Source: Sphingosinicellaceae bacterium (GTDB lineage: Bacteria; Pseudomonadota; Alphaproteobacteria; Sphingomonadales; Sphingomonadaceae). Taken from it: DNA of 64,000 nt. Positions within the stretch are counted from its first letter, which is position 1. The number at the start of each line of letters is the position of its first letter. Under the pieces are notes generated by a model. That model saw only the letters and a program-made list of their open reading frames with translations. It was not told where the DNA came from and made no database searches. The translations under genes were made by a program, and so were the position numbers. The DNA is taken from assembly GCA_019285715.1 (NCBI GenBank), contig CP079108.1, forward strand, positions 2,929,001-2,993,000, in the 5' to 3' direction. Below are positions 40,530 through 50,383 of this stretch, piece after piece.

Positions 40530-43500
40530 TTACAGCCTAGCTGGGGCTTGTCGGTGGCCGCGTGAAGGTGAACCGACTTCTGCAACTGCCAGTGCATGTC
40601 GGCGCCGCAAGACACCGCTGATGCTGTCCGCTGCCGAACCCGCGAAGCCGAAGGGAGGGCCGAAATGCGATGGGGGCAACGCCCCCTTTGATACCACGAG
40701 CGACTGCAGGACGAGCGTGGGATCGATCATGGCTATGTTCAGGCGATGCCGCCCGGGCGTCTCCGCCCGCAAAACAAAACGCATCGTGCGGGCATTGTCG
40801 CGGGTGTTCGCGGCATGCGCCGAACCCAGGAAATCCTGCTCGGCGCGCTTGTCAGGGGTGAAGACCGCCTGCGTACTCGGCACGGCATCGTCGAGCCACG
40901 CAGCAACCGCGAGTTGGCGAGAGGGATCAACCTGCAGTGTCGGCCCGGTGACCAGATCGAAGCAATAGTCACCGGCCTCGGCCAGGAACACAAGATATTC
41001 AAGCCGGGGTGCCACGCGTGGATCGGCAAACGACGCGGCCGTGACGGGTGCCGGTGTCATCGCAGCCGCCACCCGGCCGTAATCGGGAACTGCCTCCCAC
41101 CGCGCCGTATCTGCCGGCACGTTTCGCGAATACCCGTCCGTGGGTATGGCAAAGGATCCTGACAAGCTACCGTATGCGCCACGGGCCGCAGCCTCCTGTG
41201 CCGACGTAGCCCGGATCGCGACCAGTTTTACCCGCACTATATGGTCCGCATCGTTGACGACGACATAGGTTTCGGACGTGCCGGCGGGTGCACGCTCCCA
41301 AAGAACATCGATCCAATAGCGGTAGTCGGCTCCGCCCGAACCGAAGGCTTCGTCCTGCCTTATGCGAACCCATGGCTGGTCGCAGCCGACGCTCGCCGAG
41401 ACCTGCCGCAGGCCTCGTGCAAAGACCTCGATGTAGGTCGAGCGAGCGTTGAGGCTATCCATCGTCGGCAGCGCGGGCGGCAGGTAATATCCCGGCCAGC
41501 CCTGGGTTGCGCCGTCGATGGAGACCCCGAAGCTGGCATCGTCGGGCACCTCGATACGGGTGACCGGGGGCATGATGTCGCGTTCGGGCGGATACCAGTC
41601 GAAATAGCCGATGTGGCTCTGGTCCATCAGGTGGTTCCATTTACCCTCGGCCAGCGTATGATTGTAGTAATCGCGGAGTTCGGCATCGCGGCGGAAGCGG
41701 CGGGCAACTTCCACGGCCTCGGCATTGGTGCTGGCCCGAGCCTGCTCGGCGAAACGCTGGTTGCGGGCGGCAGCGATATACATGTGCGTGAGGTTGGCGC
41801 AGGCGAGTACCGGATACAGCACGTACTGATAGAAGGCGTTGCGCTGGCTTGGTTCGAGCTTGGCGTTGAGTGCGTCGGCGCGGGTAACCAACTCCTCCCA
41901 GGCTGCCCACACCCGCTCGGCCTCGCGGAAGTTGGCCAGACTGTAGACGGCGGGAGTGAGCTGCTCGGGTTTGCGCCAGGCATTGTATTTTGCATAGCGC
42001 GCCGCGAGGAACGCGACTTCGTCGGCGTGTTCGGTTCCGAACTCACGCTCCGCCCAGGCGCGGGTCCAGCCGGCCACGGTCTGCTTCGCAACCGCCGACG
42101 GGTTCCACGCCATGGCGATAAAGAATTCGATCGGAAGTTCGAGCGGCTTCATGTCGCCGACGTTCGCTATCCAGATCTGGTTGGCACCGTATTCATGCGC
42201 CAGGTTCATCTGTTCCTGAATTTTGGGCAGCGGATTACTGTTGATCCATTGGTATGAGAACGGGCCACCATGCATGTCCATGTGAAAATAGATTCCGAAC
42301 CCACCGTGGCGGGCGGCGCGCTCGGCAGCAGTCGGAAGCCGGCGGAGGTTACCGACATTGTCATCGGTGAACATCAGTGTGACGTCTTCCGGTAGCTTCA
42401 GTCCGCCTTCGTAGTATTTGAGAACTTCGGTGAACAACACCCAGACCTGCGGCACCTGATCGATCGGCTTGCCCAGCGTGGTGGTCAGGATCGAGCGCTG
42501 GTCAGCGATAATGTTCTCCAGCAGCCGGATGTCGGACTGCAGCCCGCCTGTCCCGGCGAGGGCGACGTCGCCGTCGCCCCGCATGCCGACGGTGACCACG
42601 ACCTCCTTGTCGCGACTGCGTTCGATGCCCTCCCGGAAAAATCCGCGGATCGCATCGCGGTTCGTCACGTAATTCCATTCGCCATTACCGAGATGGTCCT
42701 TTCGATCGGTCCACTCCTTGTGCGCGCGCATCATCGGCTCGTGGTGCGACGTGCCCATGACGATGCCATATTCGTCGGCGAGCACGGCATTCGCGGGATC
42801 GTCCTCGGCAAAGGCGTTGTTCCACATCGCCGGCCACAGGTAGTTCGCGCGCAGCCGCAGCAGGAGCTCGAACAGCTTGGTGTAGAACTTCGAGTTCATC
42901 CCGCCGAACTTTTCGGCAGTCCAGCCCGACAGGCACGGAGCCTCGTCGTTCAGGAAGATGCCCCGGTACTTCACCGCAGGCGAGCCCTGCACATAGTCGC
43001 CATAGCGCACGCGGATTTGACGACGGCGTACGACCGGTACGTCGGCCCACCAGTACCACGGGGAAACCCCGATGCGTTGAGACAGGTCGTAGATGCCGTA
43101 GATCGCGCCACGCTTGTCGCTGCCGACGATCACCAGTGCCTCGGCAACGCCCGGCAGCGGGTTGCGCATGATCGTGATCGTGTAGGCTTCCCATTTACCC
43201 TTGATCGCGCCGACGTCGAGCTTGCCGCGCGCCACAAGCTGATCGATCACAGCGCTGTTGCCGAGCGAGCCGACGATGATCACCTGGGTCGGCAGGCGCG
43301 TGCGGTCGTCCAGCACGGCCGCATCGATGCCCGCCACCCGGCCGATATCGGCAGCGAGATCTGCAGCCGCGCGGCGTACTCCTGCCAGATCGGCTGGATC
43401 GACCAGGATCGGGGCAATGCGGCCGCTTCCGTCCGCGATGTCGAACCCCGGCGCGCGACGGTCGAACCGCACGGCGGCGGCGAGCGATGATGGGAATATG

Positions 43501-43544
43501 CCGCTCGCAATCATCCCCGCTACTAGCTCGCGTCGCGTCGGCAT
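40530..43544 (-). CDS. Exported GH115 family alpha-glucuronidase
   Basis: A 1004-residue enzyme with an N-terminal export signal (MPTRRELVAGMIASGIFPSSLAAA). GH115 hallmarks are FDIADGSGRIAPILVD, GIYDLSQRIGVSPWYWWADVPV, YRGIFLNDEAPCLSGW, LRLRANYLWPAMWNNAF, YGIVMGTSHHEPMMRAHKEW and LMFTDDNVGNLRRLP. A C-terminal beta domain follows. GH115 removes 4-O-methyl-glucuronic acid side chains from xylan, including internal ones. ATG 43544 has AGAGGAA 7 bases upstream. The usual family ending (LPPSHFGPP) is followed by about 35 Arg/Ser/Ala-rich residues that may be read-through after loss of the natural stop. It lies downstream of the receptor gene in the same direction, and both probably form one operon. 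Confidence 0.92.
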   Translation of the reverse strand: MPTRRELVAGMIASGIFPSSLAAAVRFDRRAPGFDIADGSGRIAPILVDPADLAGVRRAAADLAADIGRVAGIDAAVLDDRTRLPTQVIIVGSLGNSAVIDQLVARGKLDVGAIKGKWEAYTITIMRNPLPGVAEALVIVGSDKRGAIYGIYDLSQRIGVSPWYWWADVPVVRRRQIRVRYGDYVQGSPAVKYRGIFLNDEAPCLSGWTAEKFGGMNSKFYTKLFELLLRLRANYLWPAMWNNAFAEDDPANAVLADEYGIVMGTSHHEPMMRAHKEWTDRKDHLGNGEWNYVTNRDAIRGFFREGIERSRDKEVVVTVGMRGDGDVALAGTGGLQSDIRLLENIIADQRSILTTTLGKPIDQVPQVWVLFTEVLKYYEGGLKLPEDVTLMFTDDNVGNLRRLPTAAERAARHGGFGIYFHMDMHGGPFSYQWINSNPLPKIQEQMNLAHEYGANQIWIANVGDMKPLELPIEFFIAMAWNPSAVAKQTVAGWTRAWAEREFGTEHADEVAFLAARYAKYNAWRKPEQLTPAVYSLANFREAERVWAAWEELVTRADALNAKLEPSQRNAFYQYVLYPVLACANLTHMYIAAARNQRFAEQARASTNAEAVEVARRFRRDAELRDYYNHTLAEGKWNHLMDQSHIGYFDWYPPERDIMPPVTRIEVPDDASFGVSIDGATQGWPGYYLPPALPTMDSLNARSTYIEVFARGLRQVSASVGCDQPWVRIRQDEAFGSGGADYRYWIDVLWERAPAGTSETYVVVNDADHIVRVKLVAIRATSAQEAAARGAYGSLSGSFAIPTDGYSRNVPADTARWEAVPDYGRVAAAMTPAPVTAASFADPRVAPRLEYLVFLAEAGDYCFDLVTGPTLQVDPSRQLAVAAWLDDAVPSTQAVFTPDKRAEQDFLGSAHAANTRDNARTMRFVLRAETPGRHRLNIAMIDPTLVLQSLVVSKGALPPSHFGPPFGFAGSAADSISGVLRRRHALAVAEVGSPSRGHRQAPARL

Positions 43545-43688
43545 CGGGTCATTCCTCTTTACTGGCCATGCACCGCGACAACCGCGATCGAAAGTGGCGG
43601 CAGCTCGAAGGTGAGGCGGCCATGCGCCACGACCGAGCGGCACCCGAAGTACCCGGTGCCGGCTCGCTCCGACGTCGATACCGCGCGA

Positions 43689-46600
43689 TTAGAAACTGCC
43701 CCGTAATCCGACGAGGAACTGCCGGCCTGGCTTATACTGGGTGAACGTCGCGTTGTTGAACTGGAAGTAGGACCTCAATGTTTCGTTGGTGAAGTTGGCG
43801 ACATTGACCGTCAACTGTGGTGCGTTCGGCAGGTTGAACAGTTTGTCTAGGTCGAATGCCGACGAGAAGTCGAACTGCTTATAGCTATCGTTGAATAGCG
43901 CGGCGGCAGTGGTGCCGTTCTGGTTTGCGCCGCTGCTCTGCGAGCCTTTTCTGAACGTTGTCGAAACCCGAAGCATGATGCCGTTCTTCTCATAATAAGC
44001 CGTCACATTGTAGGTATAAGGTGCGACGCCATAGGCCTGGGCGGGGCCATCGCTGGTCTGGTCGACTATAGTGGCGTTGGCGTTGAAGCCGAAGCCGGTG
44101 ACGCCGATATGCCGTGTAATGAAGTCCAGCGGCTGCACCCATTGCAACTCCAATCCGTTGATCTTCAGCCGGTTGGGCACATTGACCTGCGAGGTAACCT
44201 GAACCTGTGCCGCGTTGGGCCCGCCACGCAGATTAATCGCGATTTGCTGCGTCGGGTTCAGCGTGTCGTAGGTGATGCCGTACTGAGCCAAGTCCGTAAA
44301 CGGCACAGTATCGACGAATTGGTTGGTGAACCCGACGATCGACTTGCGGAAGGCGTTGAAGCTGATGACGCCTTCCTGTCCGGTGTAATACTCGAACCCG
44401 AGATCGATGTTGTCGGAAATATAGGGCTTCAACGCCGGATTACCGATGCTCGCCTGGTCGGCAGACGGTGCGCCGAACGACACACCGGGCAACTGCGCCG
44501 ATGGGTCAGGACGGGTCATTGTCTTTGAGTAGGCAGCGCGAGCGACCGCGTGGTCGCCGACGTTGTAGGCAAGATTCGCTGTCGGCAGCCATTCGCTATA
44601 GGTATTTTTGGTTGAGACCTCGCCCACGATGTTGGGATAGCGGCTGCCGTCGGGCAGGCTGGCACCGCCGGCGGGAGTATTACGAGGGTCGGGAAGCGAG
44701 ACTCGGCCGGCGATCGTCTGCTCAGTATTCACATAACGCACGCCGAGGCTGAAGCGAAGATCGTTATCGCCGATGTTCTGAACGCCACTGACCAATCCGA
44801 AACCTGATTTGACCACCTCGCGGATCAGGCCGCCGCTTGCGCCGGTGTTGGCCCCGCCCGTATCCGGCTCGTCGGCATGGAACTGGGCATAGTTCGTGGC
44901 GGCCGCGAGCTTGTCGAAGTCGACCGTGACAAATCCGGCGGGACCAGGACGCAGGTAGCCGGGCAATGCGCTGTTCGGGATAAGCGAGCCACCATAGGTT
45001 ACCGGCCCCGTCTGGCCCGCCGTGTAGCCGGTGCCATACCCCGGATAGCTGGGGTAACCGGCGGGTGCGGCCCCAGGTGAATTCAAGCCCGAGCAGGGCG
45101 GCTGGGTGTTCGGGGACGGCAGGGTGACGCTCGGATTATTGCCGCAGACGGCGTTCTGCCATGCTTGGCTGTTGTCATAACCGCGGATGCGCCGCGACAC
45201 GTCGTCGTAGGCACCACCGACCTTGATGTTGAACGCGCTCTCACCCCAGGTTGCGTCGCCGCGAACGCCCTTGCTGGTGTATTGACGACGCTCGTCGGCG
45301 ATGCTCAACCGGTCTTGTGCGTACCATCCGAAGCTGTTCGGATCGTTCAGATCGAGCGCGCTCTTGATCGTCGGTACGCCGCCGTCGTTGGCATATTCAA
45401 CGGTATTGCCGACCCCCAGCGGCGTGGTCGCGCCGACTGTCGGGCTCTCTCGGTGAAACTTGCTGCGTTCGTAATTGCCCTGCAGCGAGACCTTGAGCTT
45501 GTCGGTGATCTGGTATTCGACGCCAGGGTTGACGTTCCACAGCGTGGTCGTCTCGATGTAGGGCCGGAATTCATCGAAGAACTGAACATTCGCGAACGTG
45601 CCCGATTTGATCGTGCAACCGGCGTTGCAATCCGATTTGTCAAACGTCAGGTTGAGCGGGATGGCCGAGCCGTTGCGTACCGTCCAGGCCATATCCTCGC
45701 GGATCAAGTTATTGTGCTTGTAGCCATACAAACCGTCGACGTAAAAATGCAGTTCTTCGGTCGGGCGCCATTCCAGACTGAGGATCGCGTTGAGACGATC
45801 GCGCGATCCATATTCCGCCGACGGCCGGCCCAGGCGTGGCAGCAAGCCGTTGTCGATCTGCTGGATGGTCGCGCCGGGGTTGTGCGCGAGCAGGAATGCC
45901 TGATCGATCACGGTGCCCGCGACCAGGCCGCCACCGGCGCCGACCGGCACGGTCCCGGGGATAGTCCAGTTGCCGCCACCGGTCGTATTGCATCCGGTCG
46001 CTGCGCCGCACTGCGCCGCCGACAACGCGGGATTGGTATAACCGATGGTCTCGAAACCACGCGTATCGGTATAGAACCGCTGGCCCGACACACCCGCGAG
46101 GATGCCGATGGTGTCGTTCCGCCAGCTGCCGATCAAGGAGCCACGTACGCCGACCTTGTCGGCCTTACCTAGCTTCGAACCCTGGACATTGTAGGCAAGA
46201 TAGGACTTGGCGCGGTCCAACGGTCGCGCCGAGCGAATATCGATGTTACCGGCGGCGCCGCCTTCCAGAAGTTCGGCCGAATAACTCTTGTTTACCGTTA
46301 ATTTAGTGAAGAGATCGGTCGGGAAAAAGCTCAGGTCAACTGAGCGGTCAGTCCCTTGCGCGTCGGTCGCACCGGATGAAGCGACCGCAATGGGCGCTCC
46401 GTTCAACGTGACATTGGTAAAGTTCGATCCCAAGCCGCGAATAGCGACATTCGTCCCTTCGCCGGTGATGTCACGGGTAATCGTGATGCCCGGAATACGG
46501 TTAAACGACTCCGCGATGTTCGTGTCAGGGAACTTGCCGATGTCTTCGGCAAAGATCGAGTCGCTGAAATTCGTCGATTCGCGTTTGGCGATGGTCGATT

Positions 46601-46811
46601 TCGCCAAACTGCTTCGATAGCCGGTCACCACAATATCGCTGGCCGTTTCGGGCGGCGGTGGCGTCAGGACATCCGGAGTGCCCGCCGACCGTGGTTCTGA
46701 AAGAGACTGCCCGGTTGCATCGACAGGCGCATTTTGTGCCGCCAGCGGCATCGCCAAGAGACCAGAAATGTAGTTGCGCCAAGCAGCGCGAACCGTAGTG
46801 AACGAACACAA
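43689..46811 (-). CDS. TonB-dependent outer-membrane receptor (xylan-locus)
   Basis: A receptor of about 1040 residues. A TonB-box-like region ASDIVVTGYRSSLAKS is followed by a plug with FAEDIGKFPDTNIAESFNRIPG, TNVAIRGLGSNFTNVTLNGAP and EGGAAGNIDIRSARPLD. A large barrel ends QYKPGRQFLVGLRGSF. No ATG gives a good leader. A TTG at 46811 gives a leader ending ISGLLAMPLAAQ and is the best guess. The in-frame reading is open further upstream, so the start is uncertain. It precedes GH115, and a LacI/XylR-like operator plus a -35 TTGACA lie about 80 bp ahead. It likely imports glucuronoxylan oligosaccharides. The substrate is inferred from context. Confidence 0.88.
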   Translation of the reverse strand: MCSFTTVRAAWRNYISGLLAMPLAAQNAPVDATGQSLSEPRSAGTPDVLTPPPPETASDIVVTGYRSSLAKSTIAKRESTNFSDSIFAEDIGKFPDTNIAESFNRIPGITITRDITGEGTNVAIRGLGSNFTNVTLNGAPIAVASSGATDAQGTDRSVDLSFFPTDLFTKLTVNKSYSAELLEGGAAGNIDIRSARPLDRAKSYLAYNVQGSKLGKADKVGVRGSLIGSWRNDTIGILAGVSGQRFYTDTRGFETIGYTNPALSAAQCGAATGCNTTGGGNWTIPGTVPVGAGGGLVAGTVIDQAFLLAHNPGATIQQIDNGLLPRLGRPSAEYGSRDRLNAILSLEWRPTEELHFYVDGLYGYKHNNLIREDMAWTVRNGSAIPLNLTFDKSDCNAGCTIKSGTFANVQFFDEFRPYIETTTLWNVNPGVEYQITDKLKVSLQGNYERSKFHRESPTVGATTPLGVGNTVEYANDGGVPTIKSALDLNDPNSFGWYAQDRLSIADERRQYTSKGVRGDATWGESAFNIKVGGAYDDVSRRIRGYDNSQAWQNAVCGNNPSVTLPSPNTQPPCSGLNSPGAAPAGYPSYPGYGTGYTAGQTGPVTYGGSLIPNSALPGYLRPGPAGFVTVDFDKLAAATNYAQFHADEPDTGGANTGASGGLIREVVKSGFGLVSGVQNIGDNDLRFSLGVRYVNTEQTIAGRVSLPDPRNTPAGGASLPDGSRYPNIVGEVSTKNTYSEWLPTANLAYNVGDHAVARAAYSKTMTRPDPSAQLPGVSFGAPSADQASIGNPALKPYISDNIDLGFEYYTGQEGVISFNAFRKSIVGFTNQFVDTVPFTDLAQYGITYDTLNPTQQIAINLRGGPNAAQVQVTSQVNVPNRLKINGLELQWVQPLDFITRHIGVTGFGFNANATIVDQTSDGPAQAYGVAPYTYNVTAYYEKNGIMLRVSTTFRKGSQSSGANQNGTTAAALFNDSYKQFDFSSAFDLDKLFNLPNAPQLTVNVANFTNETLRSYFQFNNATFTQYKPGRQFLVGLRGSF

Positions 46812-46884
46812 GAAACCTGCGATGTCACCGGAAACCTCCCCTTGATGGCACCGTATCGGCGCTCTTCTATGCCCGACCCTGTCG

Positions 46885-46904
46885 TGGTAGCGATAACATG
46901 TCAA
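46885..46904 (-). promoter_or_regulatory. LacI/XylR-like operator abutting a -35 box
   Basis: TGGTAGCGATAACA (46885-46898) matches the alphaproteobacterial LacI-type TGGTAnCGnTAnCA motif known from the Caulobacter xylose regulon. It is followed by TGTCAA, which on the minus strand is a perfect TTGACA -35. Operator and promoter element touch, consistent with repression of the receptor gene. No clear -10 was found. Confidence 0.5.
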
Positions 46905-47355
46905 GCCACTTATTAAGGGAGTCATGCTATTGGCCAGACAGTTGGGCTCTAGGATTTCCTTGGTCATGAATGCGTGTTCTGCATGGCGACGATAGGTCAT
47001 CCCGCCGCACAGATTGCCGGGGATCAGACCCACTACAAATGTCATCATACAGGACAGTAGCCGCAATGATGGCTGCAATAATATGCCGGACGCACGGAAG
47101 CACCTGAACCCGCGAAACCATTCTTTCACAAAGACTTGTTATGTCTATCGCGGAACTCCCAACACGGATCGCGGGACGCTCAATAGGGGGATCAGGAGTC
47201 GTTGCAACTCTGACGCCGTTATCGACTTTGATCAGTTCCCGTTACCCGCTGCACGCTAACCGAATGGTCGCAAAATGCGACTCGAGCGATCATTTTCGTC
47301 CCTGGTTAGGTGGCTAAAGGGCGATACCAAGCACGACCCCGCTGGTTTTTCGGGA
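46905..47355. other. Upstream region between receptor and GntR genes
   Basis: About 450 bp without a recognised gene. A perfect inverted repeat GTCGCA-AAA-TGCGAC lies at 47267-47281, and GTTGCAAC lies at about 47203-47210. Either could be a regulator site. The stretch is less GC-rich than its surroundings. Confidence 0.4.
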
Positions 47356-48129
47356 CTAAGTCAAACTTCTATCGGCGCTTCCCAAGAACATCTGGCGGCG
47401 GGCGCTGAGCTTGGCATCGAATTGCGCGCCCTCCTCGACTTCGGTAGCGACGATCAGCGCGTGCAGGACTTTGTCCAGATGCGACCGCATCGCATCACGC
47501 GCACGGTCGGGGTTTCGTGCCAGCATAGCGTTGAGGATCGCGAGATGCTCGTCGAGGCGCGGACCAACCCCGGCGCGATGCGCCTTTTTCGACAGCGACT
47601 TTTCCTGGAGGGAATGAAGGCGCGCTTCCCACAAGCCTTCGACAGCACCGCTGATGGCACTGTTGCGAGTCATGCGGGCGATATGCAGATGGAATTGATG
47701 ATCGACCGCCTCGGCTTTCGTCAGGTCGGTACCCGCGCTCTCCATCTCGTCGTAAAGGCGCTTGAGCTTCGCCAGATCGTCCTCTTCCGCGCGCTGGGCG
47801 GCGATCGCGCACGCTTCGCCCTCTATCGCACGCCGTGCCTCAAGCAGTTCGAAGGGGCCGACACCGACCGGTGCGAATTTTCCGTCATGGGGTGTGCGGG
47901 CGATCACGTACACACCCGAGCCCATACGGATGTCCACCAGACCATCGACTTCAAGCGCGATAAGCGCCTCGCGAATGGTCGGGCGAGACACCGCAAACTG
48001 CTCGGATAATTCTCGTTCGGACGGCAGACGGCTGCTAATCGGATATTGATCGGACGCAATTTTTCCGGCGATCAGTCGAGCGATCTGGGCGTACAGGCGC
48101 CCCGCTTTTAATCTCGGCATATCTTCCAT
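47356..48129 (-). CDS. GntR/FadR-family regulator (FCD domain)
   Basis: About 257 residues. The N-terminal winged helix (about 10-78) has LYAQIARLIAGKIASDQYPISSRLPSERELSEQFAVSRPTIREALIALEVDGLV, the GntR signature. The C-terminal FCD domain has the metal-binding pattern in DHQFHLHIARMTRNSAI and DEHLAILNAMLARNPDRARDAMRSHL. ATG 48129 or ATG 48120 are both possible, and AGGA 9 bases before 48120 slightly favours the shorter form. FCD regulators of the UxuR/ExuR group respond to uronates. Next to a GH115 glucuronidase operon in the same direction, this suggests control by glucuronate-derived ligands. That role is inferred. Confidence 0.88.
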   Translation of the reverse strand: MEDMPRLKAGRLYAQIARLIAGKIASDQYPISSRLPSERELSEQFAVSRPTIREALIALEVDGLVDIRMGSGVYVIARTPHDGKFAPVGVGPFELLEARRAIEGEACAIAAQRAEEDDLAKLKRLYDEMESAGTDLTKAEAVDHQFHLHIARMTRNSAISGAVEGLWEARLHSLQEKSLSKKAHRAGVGPRLDEHLAILNAMLARNPDRARDAMRSHLDKVLHALIVATEVEEGAQFDAKLSARRQMFLGSADRSLT

Positions 48130-48683
48130 CCTGGCCACTGTTCGTTGGCGAACTGTGACATGTCGACCCATTCCGCATTATCTTTTGGTTGGCAAGGCCT
48201 TGAGCCGTCGGTCCGCTTGCACGTCACATGCCAGCTCATTGGACTGACACTGTTCTATTTTTTGGTTTGACAAGACTGATCGGCACCGATGGGTGCCCCG
48301 GGCTGATCGCTAGTACATTGTTGCCACCGCCGCCCTCGTCCCTTTCGTGCTCCAGACCATCATAGTCGATGGACCAGTCAGACGGGGGAAGATCAGTTTC
48401 GCGGCTCAGAACTGACTCTGATGTAAGATTCGCAGGCTCGGGGGCAATTTTACAGAGAGTCTCAGATTTAAGGTCGCTCCAACAGTCTGGGCAATTGTCT
48501 AACGAGTCTGGCGGGCCGTGGCGCCGGTCGCGCAATAACAAGCGCGTCCGTTGCCGGGCGCCCGCCGCTCTGTCCAAGCCGTGCGCACAAACCCCCACCG
48601 CCGAGACCCAATGTCTTAATCGCTCGGCGCGTCGTAGCTTGGCCGCGAAACTGCTGCCGAAGGTCGCAGGGCGGAGCCATGAC
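48130..48683. other. Divergent upstream region, no certain gene
   Basis: About 550 bp between the GntR and acyltransferase genes. GACATGTC is an 8-bp palindrome near 48157. GGCACC-GATG-GGTGCC (48282-48297) can form a small hairpin. An open frame continues upstream from the acyltransferase to an ATG at 48369, but its 105 extra residues look non-protein-like (Arg/Ser-rich, no domain). Confidence 0.4.
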
Positions 48684-49847
48684 TTGGCGAGGACAGGGAA
48701 CTTTCCATTTCTCCAGGGACTGCGTGGCATAGCCGCGATGATGGTGCTGTTGCACCACGCTTCGGAGGGCCGGCATCTCGACGCGTTGCTGGCCAACACC
48801 CCGGCCCCAATCAAGCTGCTGGTCTTCGATGGCGGCTGGGTCGGCGTGCCGATCTTCTTCGCACTCAGCGGCTTCGTCATCGCGCACAGCCTCGCCCACA
48901 AGATCGTCGATGGCCGCTTTTTGATGCGCTTCATTGTGCGCCGGTCGCTCCGCCTCGATCCGCCCTACTGGGCTTCGATTCTGCTGCTCCTGGCCTTTTC
49001 ATGGCTGTCGGCGCGTGTCATGCACGATGTCTGGACATTCCCGGGTTGGTTCCAGTTGCTCTCGCACGCAACCTATACCCAGCTCATGACCGGCGTGCCG
49101 CAACTCGGCGGCGTCTACTGGACGCTGACTTACGAAATTCAATTCTACCTCGTACTGGTCGTATCGGCATTCGTTGCTTACCGGCTCGCCCCAAGCCTCG
49201 GCCAAGGCGTCTCCAATGCAGTCGTTTCGACCGTACTGTTCGCCATCGCCGTCGCTTGGGGCACCGGCGCGATTACTTGGCTGCCGTTTCACGGCCTGTT
49301 CGTCACCCTGTGGGCATCGTTCTTTGCCGGCGTGCTGGCCTATCGCGCCTACACGAGTTGGAAACTATCGGCGATATTCCTGCCGTTCGTGATCCTGATG
49401 ATGGTCGCCGGGGCGCCGTCGATCCGCTTCAGCGCCCTCACCGCGCTGGTGCTCTGGGCGGCGGGCATTTCCGGCTTCCTGATGATCGGGTTGAGGTCGG
49501 CCTGGCTGCAATGGCTCGGTGCCGTATCCTACAGCCTGTACCTGACCCATAATCCGGTGTCGGGGGCAGCGTTTTTCATCGCTAGGCGCTTGCTGCCCGG
49601 TGGTGCCGCCGGAGAAGCGGCCCAACTGGGGCTGGTCATCGCGACGTGCCTCGCCGCCGCGACGGTGATGCGGCTGCTCGTCGAAGCGCCGTCGCAAAAT
49701 TGGGCCAAGACGTTCGGGGAGAATCGCCGGGCACCTGCGGCCGGCAGCGAAACGGGCAGTCCGCTACCGCGCCGCCCGCTTCCGTCGGTCGCAAACGGGG
49801 CTTTGGAGAGCCTCCGGCGGCCGGGCCGTAGGCCGGGGGCCCCATAA
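48684..49847 (+). CDS. Acyltransferase-3 family membrane protein
   Basis: About 387 residues with the OafA/YrhL acyltransferase-3 fold. The first helix has FPFLQGLRGIAAMMVLLHHASEG with the conserved catalytic His. VPIFFALSGFVIAHSL and RRSLRLDPPYW (Arg-rich loop) follow, then about ten membrane helices and VSYSLYLTHNPV. Such proteins transfer acyl groups from the cytoplasm to surface sugars. The proposed start is TTG 48684, because GGCGGAG lies about 7 bases upstream and the domain begins right after. ATG 48369 is the longer alternative. The C-terminal 45 residues are Pro/Arg-rich. It stands alone, so the acceptor is unknown. Confidence 0.8.
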   Translation: MARTGNFPFLQGLRGIAAMMVLLHHASEGRHLDALLANTPAPIKLLVFDGGWVGVPIFFALSGFVIAHSLAHKIVDGRFLMRFIVRRSLRLDPPYWASILLLLAFSWLSARVMHDVWTFPGWFQLLSHATYTQLMTGVPQLGGVYWTLTYEIQFYLVLVVSAFVAYRLAPSLGQGVSNAVVSTVLFAIAVAWGTGAITWLPFHGLFVTLWASFFAGVLAYRAYTSWKLSAIFLPFVILMMVAGAPSIRFSALTALVLWAAGISGFLMIGLRSAWLQWLGAVSYSLYLTHNPVSGAAFFIARRLLPGGAAGEAAQLGLVIATCLAAATVMRLLVEAPSQNWAKTFGENRRAPAAGSETGSPLPRRPLPSVANGALESLRRPGRRPGAP

Positions 49848-50383
49848 AGAAGATCTTCGCAGTCAAAGCCGTATGGCTGGCAAAACGCGATCAATTGGGG
49901 TCAGGGTCGGTGGCCCCACCCGCCGGAAGCCTTGCCTCAACTCGATACAATCGACTCGAGTAGACTTCGAACAACCCAGCCGCCCATGCCGCCGCCAACG
50001 TGGGACCACTCAGCACGATCGGCTCTCACTGTAATTGAGGGTAGTCGGATGATCGGCGTATCCAAGCCCGACAGGGTCGCTAAACAGATCAATCAGCTTC
50101 GAGGTACGTCGCTTTCACCCACATGCCGTCATTCAGCGTTGCAAGACCGCTCCTCGACACTGGGCACGAGTTTATGTCGGTTGAGGAACGGTCGCTCCAC
50201 TGGAACCCGTATCAACATCAGTGTCTTAACTCCGGCCCTACCCGCAGCCCTGCCCGGTCCCGCGCCGCCCTCCGTCGAGGCAGCGGATTCTATCGCGACC
50301 ACATCCCCGGCGAGCATTTCGCGCATTGCACCGCTTTTCCCCGGTTACCCTTTCCGATGACAGATTGCAGCGAGGAGCACGAG
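49848..50383. other. Intergenic region without recognised gene
   Basis: About 535 bp. No protein-like frame, repeat or clear terminator was recognised. The last 15 bases hold the GAGGAG ribosome site for the CsbD-like relic. Confidence 0.5.

Noticed and set aside
48369-48683. N-terminal extension of the acyltransferase to ATG 48369
   Set aside because: The extra 105 residues are Arg/Ser-rich without conservation. The family domain begins right after the TTG at 48684.
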